45,471 nt of DNA, from the NCBI GenBank assembly GCA_030681895.1, contig JAUXRI010000128.1, positions 1 through 45,471 of the forward strand, in the 5' to 3' direction. Position 1 is the first letter of the stretch. Every line of letters begins with the position of its first letter. Below, one piece after another: positions 25,508 to 33,269 of the stretch. The notes under the pieces are model-generated. The model was not told where the DNA came from. It searched no databases and worked only from the letters and a program-made list of their open reading frames with translations. The translations under genes were made by a program, and so were the position numbers. This DNA is from Myxococcales bacterium (GTDB lineage: Bacteria > Myxococcota > Myxococcia > Myxococcales > Myxococcaceae).

Positions 25508-25666
25508 TCGACGTCCTCCGGCTGTAACCGCCGGTGCGCCTGCGCAGCAAGGGCGCGGGGCGGGTAATCGCCCGGCTGCGTTGCGGCTGATCAGCACCCG
25601 CGGGTTCTCCATGCGGCTGCAGCGCCTCGACGTTAGAAATGGCCGCCGCATCGGCGCGACGTCACT

Positions 25667-26182
25667 TCAGCCCTTGAGCTTCGCGTAGAGGACCGAGTCG
25701 ATGAGCTGGCCGTCCTTGAAGACGCTCTTGCGGAGCACGGCCTCGCGCACGTAGCCGGCCTTTTCGAGCACCCGCATCGACGCCTGGTTCCACTCGAACA
25801 CTCCGGCCTGCAGGCGCTCGAGCTTCATCACGTCGAAGGCGAAGCAGGTGAGGCCGCGCAGCGCCTTCGTCATCACGCCACGGCCGTGGAAGGGACGACC
25901 CAGCCAGTAGCCGACCTCGGCGCCACGCGAATACACGTCGGTGAGCGGGTGCACGCCGCAGGCGCCGGCCAGCACGCCGTCGACCTCGATGACGAACACC
26001 CGCGCGTCGCCCGGGGTCGCCTGCCGCGCGATGAACTGCTGCGCGTGCTCCAGGGTGTACGGGTGCGGGAAGGCGTCGCGCAGGTTGCGCCAGACCTCGC
26101 GGTCGTTCGCGAGCGTGGCGAAGGGCTCGGCGTCAGCGGGAGCCACCGGCCGCAACGAGACACCCTCGAGGTCGATTCGCAT
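25667..26182 (-). CDS. GNAT acetyltransferase, RimJ/RimL-like
   Basis: 171 residues from ATG 26182. It follows the RimL-type pattern: GVSLRPVAPADAEPFATLAN, VWRNLRDAFPHPYTLEHAQQ, then a strand FVIEVDGVLAGACGVHPL. The acetyl-CoA loop follows, GYWLGRPFHGRGVMTKALRG (R/Q-x2-G-x-G/A form as HGRGVMT), then FAFDVMKLERLQAGVFEWNQ, SMRVLEKAGYVREAVLRK and LYAKL. The family uses acetyl-CoA to acetylate N-terminal or small amines; the substrate is not predictable. It is followed by an unrelated kinase gene 160 bp further. Confidence 0.92.
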   Translation of the reverse strand: MRIDLEGVSLRPVAPADAEPFATLANDREVWRNLRDAFPHPYTLEHAQQFIARQATPGDARVFVIEVDGVLAGACGVHPLTDVYSRGAEVGYWLGRPFHGRGVMTKALRGLTCFAFDVMKLERLQAGVFEWNQASMRVLEKAGYVREAVLRKSVFKDGQLIDSVLYAKLKG

Positions 26183-26220
26183 GGTGAGCGCAGACGGAGC
26201 GACGTCGGTGCGGCTGACGT

Positions 26221-26607
26221 TCAGTGCTTGAGCATCGCGTGCTGGCCGCTGGCGCCTTCCATGCTGTGGCTCAACACGAAGTGGTACAGCGGGTAGCTGT
26301 CGTCGCGGGGCCCGCCGATGCAGTCGAAGATGAACGAGCCGCGGTTCGGGTCCTCGACGTCGGGCTGCACCTGCACGAAGAGCACGTCGCTGCGCTCGAT
26401 GATGACCTCGCCCACCAGGCTCTTGCCGATGATGAGCTGCACCACCGCGCGGTTGTCGGGCTCGTCGAAGAACTCCCAGTGGCCGAGCTCGTGGTCGAAC
26501 AGCACGGTGTCACCGGCGCCGGCGCGCAGCACGCAGTTGCGGTGCTCGGCCAGCCATCGCCAGAACACGTCGAACGTCAGCGGAGCGGTCTGCGTCGTCG
26601 AGGACAT
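26221..26607 (-). CDS. Hypothetical cytosolic protein
   Basis: 128 residues from ATG 26607; no family recognised. It has no signal peptide or membrane segment. The sequence begins with a helix (FDVFWRWLAEHRN) and then alternates hydrophobic and acidic strands (GDTVLFDHELGHWEFFDEPD, VVQLIIGKSLVGEVII, VLFVQVQPDVED), ending with several His residues (YHFVLSHSMEGASGQHAML). Codon use and the uninterrupted frame look genuine. It lies between Maf and GNAT genes on the same strand; no functional link is evident. Confidence 0.62.
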   Translation of the reverse strand: MSSTTQTAPLTFDVFWRWLAEHRNCVLRAGAGDTVLFDHELGHWEFFDEPDNRAVVQLIIGKSLVGEVIIERSDVLFVQVQPDVEDPNRGSFIFDCIGGPRDDSYPLYHFVLSHSMEGASGQHAMLKH

Positions 26608-26676
26608 GGCCGCTGCAATACCGCACCGGTTTCGGAAGTGATCGAGATTCCACCTCGCTGCTCAGGCTGGATCTCC

Positions 26677-26730
26677 GACTCAGACGGCGCCGAGCCTGTC
26701 TCCGACTCGAACGGCGCCGAGCCTGTCTCC
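26677..26730. repeat. Two tandem copies of a 27-bp intergenic repeat beside the Maf gene
   Basis: Copies at 26677-26703 and 26704-26730 share the core acggcgccgagcctgtctcc and differ at two bases; a third partial copy starts at 26731. They lie between the Maf stop and the next gene, so they are not part of a recognised protein. Confidence 0.8.
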
Positions 26731-26736
26731 GACGGG

Positions 26737-27324
26737 TCAGAAGAAGCGCACGCCAGCTTCCCGGAGCAGCCGCACCACGCGCTGCATCGGCAGGCCCTGA
26801 ATCGACGTGCGGTCGCCCTCGAGACGCCCGAACAACGCCTGGCCGCGCCCTTCGACGCGATAGCCGCCCGCGCAGCCGCGCCACTCGCCCGTCGACACGT
26901 AGCCGCGCACCTCGTCGTCCGACAACGCGCGCACGTGCAGCCTCGCGACGTCGACCTCGGTGACGAGGTAGCCGGGCCCCATCACGCAGACCCCGGTGGC
27001 GATCTCATGCGAGCGCCCCACCAGCGACTTCAGCTGCGCGAACGCCGCTGCCTCGTCGGCTGGTTTGCCCAGCGCCTGGCCGTCGAGCGAGACGAGCTGA
27101 TCAGCCCCGATGACGAGGCTCCGCGGGTTCTTGCCCCAGACCGCGCGCGCCTTCCGCTCCGCCAGCTGGGCGACCGCGTGCAGCACCGGCGTGCCTTCGG
27201 GCACCACCTCGTCGACCTCGGGCGCGAGCGGACGATAGGGGAGCCCCAGCCCGTCGAGCAGCGCGCGGCGCGCAGGTGAGGTCGAGGCGAGGAGCAGCTC
27301 CGAGTAGAGGCCGGCGAGGAACAC
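26737..27324 (-). CDS. maf: Maf family nucleotide pyrophosphatase
   Basis: 195 residues from GTG 27324. The Maf signature is clear: LLLASTSPARRALLDGLG near the start, APEVDEVVPEG, LAERKARAV, VIGADQLVSLDGQALGKP with the catalytic Asp in GADQ, SHEIATGVCV, VRGYVSTGEWRGCAGGYRVE, and FGRLEGDRTSIQGLPMQRV. Known members hydrolyse non-canonical or canonical nucleoside triphosphates (dTTP, UTP, CTP or modified forms), acting in house-cleaning and division arrest. The length is typical. It is divergent from the multidomain kinase gene with 135 bp between starts. Confidence 0.94.
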   Translation of the reverse strand: MFLAGLYSELLLASTSPARRALLDGLGLPYRPLAPEVDEVVPEGTPVLHAVAQLAERKARAVWGKNPRSLVIGADQLVSLDGQALGKPADEAAAFAQLKSLVGRSHEIATGVCVMGPGYLVTEVDVARLHVRALSDDEVRGYVSTGEWRGCAGGYRVEGRGQALFGRLEGDRTSIQGLPMQRVVRLLREAGVRFF

Positions 27325-27459
27325 GAGCGCTCTCTGTCACAAGCACGGGCTCGAAGGCGAGCGCAGGAGTCAAGGCCCTCACGCGAGATCGCCGCGTCAC
27401 AGGAAGTGCGCGCAAGCGTTGTTCGAGGGGGAGAAACGTCCTTTCCTTCGAGTCCCTCG

Positions 27460-30400
27460 ATGTCGACCGTCTCGTCCGTCGCCCTGCTCTGCACCAGCTG
27501 CCGCGCGCCCATCACCGCGGGCTCCCGGTTCTGTGGCCAGTGTGGTGCGCCGGTGCAGGGCGTGGCCTCGTCGAGCGACGAGCTCATCGGCCAGCTCATC
27601 GGCGGCTATCGCGTGATGGCGCTCATCGGCGAAGGCGGCATGGGGAAGGTCTACCGCGCCGAGCAGGAGCGGCTGAAGCGCGCGGTCTGCATCAAGACGC
27701 TGCTCCCGCACTTCGCGAAGGACCCGAACGTCGTGCAGCGCTTCGAGCGCGAGGGCCTGGCCACCGCCGGCATGCGCCACCCGAACGTGGTGACGGTGCT
27801 CGACTTCGGGAAGACCGACAACGGCACGCTCTACATCGTCATGGAGTACGTCGAGGGCCGCACGCTGCGCGCGGTGCTGCGCGAAGACGCGCCGCTGCCC
27901 ATCGAGCGCACCATCGGCCTGATGAGCCAGATGTTGTCGGGCCTCGATGAAGCCCACGCGCAGAACGTGGTGCACCGCGACCTGAAGCCCAGCAACGTGC
28001 TCGTCAGCAAGCTCCGTGACGGCAGCGAGATGGTGAAGGTCGTCGACTTCGGCATCGCCAAGCTGACCTCGGGTGAAGGCGCGGAGCGGGGCCTGACGCG
28101 CACCGGCCTCGTCGTCGGCACCCCCGGGTACATGGCGCCGGAGCAGCTGACCAACGAGCCCGTCACGCCCGCGACCGACCTCTATTCGGCGGGCGTCATC
28201 TTGTGGGAGCTGCTGACCGGCAAACGCCTGTTCGCCGCCAAGAGTGAGCTCGAGACGCTCAATCGCCAGCTGACCCAGGTGGTCTCGTCGCCCTCGTCGG
28301 TCTCGTCGATTCCCATTCCACCCTCGCTCGACGAGGTGTGCCTCAAGGCGCTCGAGCGACAGCCCTCGAAGCGGTTCGCCTCGGCGCTCGAGTTCCGCCG
28401 CGCGCTCGAGCTCATCACGGGTGGCCTGCGTGGAGCGTCACAGCCCGTCCCTGCGTCGATGCTCGAGGCAGCCCCGGCGCCCGGGGAGCTCGCCGCGCCG
28501 ATGAGCGCCGTCAGCCCGGTCACCGTCGACGCGCTCAGCAAGCTGCTGCCGTCGCAGCTCGCGCAGTACACGCGCTCACTCTCTTCGCAGCTGGCGCGCT
28601 CCGAGAAGCGCACGCTGCACGCCTTCTTCCTCGAGGTGAACGCCGACCACGACGGGAGCTCGGACTCGCAGGTGAAGGCCTCGACGCTGTCGCAGCTCTT
28701 CGCGGGCCTGGCGAACGCGGTGACGACGCAGGGCGGCCTGGCGGAGCGGCTCCTCGGGAGCTGTCTGCTGGCCGTCTTCGGCGTGAACGAGCTGCACGAA
28801 GACGATGCGCTGCGCTGCGTTCGGGCGGCCCGCGACGCGCGCGCGTTCGCCAGCGACTTCTCGCAGAACGCCGGCACGACGTTGGGCGTTCGTATCGGCA
28901 TCTGCGCCGCGACGGTGACGGGGTTCGACCCGGCCGCGGGCCTGCAGGACAGCCCGGCCGTCAACGAGGTGCTGAACCTCGCCAGGCGCGTCGAGGGCGC
29001 GGCGGCGCTCGGAGAGATCCTGATGACGCGCTCGGTGCGCGTGGCCGCGAAGGGCGTCACGGCGACCGAAGCACCGACGCTCCCGGGCCTGGGTGAGCCG
29101 GTGTTCCGCCTGGTGTCGGAGGTCTCCGAGGAGGCTCAGAAGGCCGAGGTCCTCGCCGGGCGGGCGCGCGAGCAGACCCTGCTGACCGGGTTCATCGACG
29201 GGCTCGCGCAGTTGCGCAGCGGTGGCGCGCTCCTCCTGGGCCAGCCGGGCATCGGCAAGAGCCGGCTCTTGCGCTTCGCCATCGACCTCGCGAGCCAGCG
29301 CGGCATCGCCGTCGCCCGGGCGCGTGGCGGCAGGCTCGGGCAGGCCGCGCCGCTCGACGTCGTTCGCCAGCTCGTGCACTCGCTCAACGATCGTGACCAG
29401 AGCCAGGCCGAAGACGTGGCGCGCACGACGCTCAAGGGGCTCGCGAAGCTCGGCCTCGAGCCCGCCGACATTCAACGCCTCGAGAACCTGTTCTCGATGT
29501 CGACGACGAACCCCGGCGCGAGCCCTGCCGCCGACGAGGAGCGCTACCACGACCGCGCCGCGCTGCTCGAGGTGTTCGCCCGCGCGACGAGGCACCAGCC
29601 GCTGCTCCTCATCATCGACGACGCCCACCTGTCCGACCGCGTGTCGCTGGAGATCGTCGAAGAGGTCGTCTCCCGCTCGAGCGCGACGCACCCGCTCGGC
29701 CTGCTCGCCGCCGCGCGCGCGGGCGAGACCGACGCCGTGCTCCCCCGGCTCAAGCGCGTCGAGGTCGGTCCGCTCGCGCCTGCCGACGTGTCTTCTCTCG
29801 TTGGCTCGCAGCTGAAGAAGGGCCACCCGCCGTCGGGCCTCGTCGAGGCCATCTGGGCGCGCTGCGAGGGCAACCCGCACTACTGCCGCGAGCTGGTGAC
29901 GGCGGTGCTCGAGTCGGGGCAGCTGCACTTCGCCACCGGCGCGTGGCGCTTCGAGACTGGCGACGCCGAGCTGCCCGAGTCGCTCGCGCACGTGGTGGCG
30001 GCGCGCCTGGACCGTGTCGGGCCTCACGCCAGAACGTTGCTGCGCATCGGCGCCGTCATCGGCCGCACCTTCACCACCGACCTCGTGTCTGCCGCGGTCG
30101 AGACGCCCATCGACATCGCGGCGGCCGTGACCGAGTGCACGCGCCGTGGGCTCCTCGAGCGCACGGAGCACCTGCCGGGCTCGCTCCAGTTCTCGCAGGC
30201 CGTCGTGCGCGACACGATTCTGAAGCGGCTCGCGCCCGCCGACCGCCGAAGGCTGCACCAGATGGTGGGTGAGGCGCTCGAGCGTGGGTGCTCCGCAGGC
30301 GCCGAGCACCCGCTCGACGCGATGAGCCGGCACTTCGTCGGCTCGGACCAACCCCGCAAGGCGATGAAGTACCTGCGGCAGGCGGCCGACCGCTGGGTCG

Positions 30401-31284
30401 AGAAGCACGCCTTCGACGTCGCCGCGCGGCAGTACCGTGAGGCGCACGCGCTGCTCGCGAGGGAAGCGGCGCGGCTCGGCCCGCTCTCCGACGTCACGTC
30501 GGGTCACCTGCTCGAGCTCGCCGCCGCTGCTGCAGGTGCTGCTGGCCTCGACGACCCGAAAGGCGCGCTCGCGTTCCTCGACGAAGCCGTCGCTGCCGTT
30601 CCCGAGACGCGGCGAGGCCGCTCGCGCGCCGAAGCACTCCGGCAACGTGGGCTGTTGCAGCTGAAGCTGTCGCGCCCCGCCGAGGCCGTGAAGGACCTGC
30701 GCGCAGCGCTCGCGTTGCTCACCGCGTCGGACGACGGCGCGCTGGTGGTGACGCTGCGCACCGACCTCGCCGGCGCGCTCGAGGCCTCAGGCCAGCTGGC
30801 GCCCGCGACCGCCGAGCTGATGCAGGCGATGCAGTTGATGAGCGCGCGAGGGCCGGCCAACCCTGCTGCGCTGTGGCCGTGTCTCAACCAGCTCGGGCGC
30901 GTGCACCTCCGTCTCGGCAAGGTGCCCGAGGCCGAGGCCTTCTTCGAGAACGCGCTCGTGAGTGCGCAGGAATGTGACAGCGCCGCGGGGCAGGGGCGCG
31001 TGCTCGCCAATCAGATGGTGCTGGCCGCGCAGCGCGGCGACAAGGCGCTCACCGAGCGGCTCTACGCGCAGGCGTTGTCCCACGCGCGTGAAGGCGGAGA
31101 CCGTCTCGGCGCGATTCGTGTGCAGTACAACCACGCCAACTTTCTTCGCGCGACGGGGAAGGCGGCCGAGGCCGACGGTGAGCTGAGAGAGGTCGCGCTG
31201 CGGTCGCGTGAGATCGGGTGGAAAGAGGGCGAAGCGATGGCGGCTGCGGCGAGGCCGGCTGCCCGCGTGGAGCCGCCGCGATGA
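27460..31284 (+). CDS. Multidomain kinase: zinc ribbon, Ser/Thr kinase, degenerate cyclase domain, STAND ATPase, TPR-like tail
   Basis: 1274 residues from ATG 27460. A zinc ribbon (C11-x2-C14, C25-x2-C28) precedes a kinase domain at about 48-310 with Lys79 (VCIKTLL), Asp174 in HRDLKPSN, Asp196 in VVDFGIA and GTPGYMAPEQ, so it should be active. Residues 385-565 resemble a class III nucleotide-cyclase domain (LLAVFGVNELHEDDALRCVR, LGVRIGICAATVTG, LNLARRVEGAAALGEILM). However, the metal-binding Asp positions read Glu392 and Ser434, so catalysis is doubtful; Asn506 and Arg510 remain. An ATPase with Walker A G594-QPGIGK-S601 and Walker B LLLIIDDAH (Asp720) follows, then helical TPR-like repeats. 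The layout recalls PknK-type kinases. It is coupled by ATGA to the HEAT-repeat gene. Confidence 0.93.
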   Translation: MSTVSSVALLCTSCRAPITAGSRFCGQCGAPVQGVASSSDELIGQLIGGYRVMALIGEGGMGKVYRAEQERLKRAVCIKTLLPHFAKDPNVVQRFEREGLATAGMRHPNVVTVLDFGKTDNGTLYIVMEYVEGRTLRAVLREDAPLPIERTIGLMSQMLSGLDEAHAQNVVHRDLKPSNVLVSKLRDGSEMVKVVDFGIAKLTSGEGAERGLTRTGLVVGTPGYMAPEQLTNEPVTPATDLYSAGVILWELLTGKRLFAAKSELETLNRQLTQVVSSPSSVSSIPIPPSLDEVCLKALERQPSKRFASALEFRRALELITGGLRGASQPVPASMLEAAPAPGELAAPMSAVSPVTVDALSKLLPSQLAQYTRSLSSQLARSEKRTLHAFFLEVNADHDGSSDSQVKASTLSQLFAGLANAVTTQGGLAERLLGSCLLAVFGVNELHEDDALRCVRAARDARAFASDFSQNAGTTLGVRIGICAATVTGFDPAAGLQDSPAVNEVLNLARRVEGAAALGEILMTRSVRVAAKGVTATEAPTLPGLGEPVFRLVSEVSEEAQKAEVLAGRAREQTLLTGFIDGLAQLRSGGALLLGQPGIGKSRLLRFAIDLASQRGIAVARARGGRLGQAAPLDVVRQLVHSLNDRDQSQAEDVARTTLKGLAKLGLEPADIQRLENLFSMSTTNPGASPAADEERYHDRAALLEVFARATRHQPLLLIIDDAHLSDRVSLEIVEEVVSRSSATHPLGLLAAARAGETDAVLPRLKRVEVGPLAPADVSSLVGSQLKKGHPPSGLVEAIWARCEGNPHYCRELVTAVLESGQLHFATGAWRFETGDAELPESLAHVVAARLDRVGPHARTLLRIGAVIGRTFTTDLVSAAVETPIDIAAAVTECTRRGLLERTEHLPGSLQFSQAVVRDTILKRLAPADRRRLHQMVGEALERGCSAGAEHPLDAMSRHFVGSDQPRKAMKYLRQAADRWVEKHAFDVAARQYREAHALLAREAARLGPLSDVTSGHLLELAAAAAGAAGLDDPKGALAFLDEAVAAVPETRRGRSRAEALRQRGLLQLKLSRPAEAVKDLRAALALLTASDDGALVVTLRTDLAGALEASGQLAPATAELMQAMQLMSARGPANPAALWPCLNQLGRVHLRLGKVPEAEAFFENALVSAQECDSAAGQGRVLANQMVLAAQRGDKALTERLYAQALSHAREGGDRLGAIRVQYNHANFLRATGKAAEADGELREVALRSREIGWKEGEAMAAAARPAARVEPPR

Positions 31285-33269
31285 GTGACGAAATTCCGCC
31301 ACGCTCATCATCTCCTTCTGGAATCACGCAGGCGGGGACCCGCACGTCGTCTCCGTCAGGGTCGCCAGCCCCGGGTGTCCGGCCGTCGTCCCCGTCGGCC
31401 ATCGCGCCGATGCCCTCCGCTCCGCCGGGGTTCCGCTCTTCTCCGTCGGGCATCACGTCATCACCGTCAGGGTTCACGTCGTCGCCATCATCGCCAGGCG
31501 TACTCGGTGACCCGGCGAAGCGGCGCGCCAACGACGTCGTGCAGTGGCTGCATGGCGTGCGACGGGCGCTCGAGCCGTTTCGCCAGTACTCGCGCGCGCA
31601 CCCGATGGCCGTCGAGGCCCAGCAGCGCTGTGTCGCCGGGCTGCTCGCGCTCTCGTCGAAGGCCGAGCTGCAGCTCGACGTCGGGCCCTCGGCGCTCCAC
31701 CTCGACGGGCAGGCGATTCCCTTCACCGTGCAGGGCGCGGCGAGCAAGACGAGAGACCCGCTGGCGACGACGCTGTTCAACGAAGGCGTGCGACGGCTGA
31801 GCTTCCTCACCACGCTCAACGAGACCGAGGCGAGCGCGCTGCTGGGCGAGTGGATTGAAGCGGCCAACGCACCGCTCGGGGGCAACGTCGCCTCGCGCGT
31901 GTGGGAGCTCGAGCCGCGCGGCCTCAAGCTGGTGCTGCTCGACACCTTCGACGGTGCGCAAGAAGGTGGAGACGGCACTGGTGTGTCGGCCGCCCGCACC
32001 GGCAGCTCCCGCGCGCTGAGCGTCGGAGAGCAGATTGACGCGCTCGTCTCGGCCATCTCGTCCGAAGGGCTCGCGGCAGACGGCGGTGGCGGCTTCGTGT
32101 CTCAGGGCCTCATTCAGGTGAGCGCCGACGACGTGGCGTTGCTGCGCTCCGAGGCGCTGCGGAACATCACCGCGGCGCAGCTGGCCTCCCACGAGGGCGC
32201 GCAGACGAAGACCGCGGGGCTCGACGCCGCGACGACGCAGGCCCTGCACGACGAGCTCGAGGCCGAGCGCCAGCACGCAATGAAGGGGCTCGGCGCGTCG
32301 CTGCTCAACGCCGCCGTGCTCAACGGCGAGGAGGACTGGCCACGAATCCTCAAGGCGTTCGCGGCGCTGGTGAAGTCGGCGCTGGCCCTGGGCGACTACG
32401 CGTTGCCGCTCCATACCTGGCAACGGCTGGTGGCCGAGACGCGCAACGACCCCATCTTCGGCGCCCGGCGCATCGAGGTGCTCAAGCAGTGGAAGGCGAC
32501 GCTGGTGAGCCCCGAGGTGATGGACGCGTTGATGCTCGGGCTCGAGAGCGAGACGGGCCGTGAGCCGACGCTCGACGCGCTGAAGCTGATGGGGAAGGCC
32601 GCCGTGCCTGCGGTGCTGAAGTACGCGAGCGCTTCACGAAACGAGGTGGCACGGAAGGCGGCGCTGGGCTTCGTACGCGACGTCGACCCGGCACTTGCGG
32701 CGAGCTCGGCCGCGGCGGTGGGCGACACCTCGAACCTGGGCTCGCTGGTGGTGCGAATTCCCACCATGCCTGACGCCGAGGCCCGCGACATTCTCGAGCG
32801 GCTGCTCTCGAGCCACGACGTGACGACGCGGCGCATCGGCGCGAAGGCGTTGACGGCGAAGCGCGCGCCGCTGCTGCGGCATCAGCTGGTGCTGGCGCGC
32901 CTGCAGGACAACGACGCCGAGGTGCGCGTTTCGATGCTGAAAGTCGTGCTCTCGCTCGAGGACCCATCGACGTTGCCGACGTTGCTGTCTCTGGCGAAGC
33001 GGCCTCGTATCGACTCGCCCGAGCTCGAGGTGCTCTTCGAGGCCATCTCGGTCATCGGCTCGCGCGAGGCGATGGACTTTCTGGTGAACGAGCTCCACCA
33101 GAGCGTCGGCGTGCGGCGCATCGCGGCGGCGCTCGCCCTCGGCGCGGCGAACGTTCCCGCGGCGCGTGAGGCGCTGACGGCCACCGCCGCGAAGCTGCTG
33201 ACGGTGCCGGCGCTGAAGACGGCCTGTCGCACCGCGCTGGAGCGGCTCAGCAAGCGGGGCGTCACGTGA
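31281..33269 (+). CDS. HEAT-repeat protein with Ser-Pro-Ser-Gly N-terminal tail
   Basis: 662 residues from ATG 31281, overlapping the kinase stop. The first 70 residues are low-complexity with six Ser-Ser-Pro-Ser units (SSPSGIT, SSPSGFT and variants). A domain at about 75-205 (VVQWLHGVRRALEPFRQYSR, LQLDVGPSALHLDGQAIPF, LFNEGVRRLSFLTTLNETE) recurs in the next gene product. The C-terminal 330 residues are HEAT-like repeats (ALKLMGKAAVPAVLKYASAS, RRIGAKALTAKRAPLLRHQL, VRVSMLKVVLSLEDPSTLPT, FEAISVIGSREAMDFLVNEL, RRIAAALALGAANVPAAREA). There is no membrane segment. A scaffold or kinase-substrate role is inference from coupling with an upstream kinase. The GTGA overlap links it to the third gene. 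Confidence 0.85.
   Translation: MSDEIPPRSSSPSGITQAGTRTSSPSGSPAPGVRPSSPSAIAPMPSAPPGFRSSPSGITSSPSGFTSSPSSPGVLGDPAKRRANDVVQWLHGVRRALEPFRQYSRAHPMAVEAQQRCVAGLLALSSKAELQLDVGPSALHLDGQAIPFTVQGAASKTRDPLATTLFNEGVRRLSFLTTLNETEASALLGEWIEAANAPLGGNVASRVWELEPRGLKLVLLDTFDGAQEGGDGTGVSAARTGSSRALSVGEQIDALVSAISSEGLAADGGGGFVSQGLIQVSADDVALLRSEALRNITAAQLASHEGAQTKTAGLDAATTQALHDELEAERQHAMKGLGASLLNAAVLNGEEDWPRILKAFAALVKSALALGDYALPLHTWQRLVAETRNDPIFGARRIEVLKQWKATLVSPEVMDALMLGLESETGREPTLDALKLMGKAAVPAVLKYASASRNEVARKAALGFVRDVDPALAASSAAAVGDTSNLGSLVVRIPTMPDAEARDILERLLSSHDVTTRRIGAKALTAKRAPLLRHQLVLARLQDNDAEVRVSMLKVVLSLEDPSTLPTLLSLAKRPRIDSPELEVLFEAISVIGSREAMDFLVNELHQSVGVRRIAAALALGAANVPAAREALTATAAKLLTVPALKTACRTALERLSKRGVT

Noticed and set aside
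27423..27460. Inverted repeat tcgaggg / ccctcga around the kinase start
   Set aside because: Seven bases with a 24-base loop is expected by chance in G+C-rich DNA and no regulatory role can be shown.
28576..30645. 689-codon minus-strand open frame
   Set aside because: Antisense to the multidomain kinase; charged, no recognisable domain.
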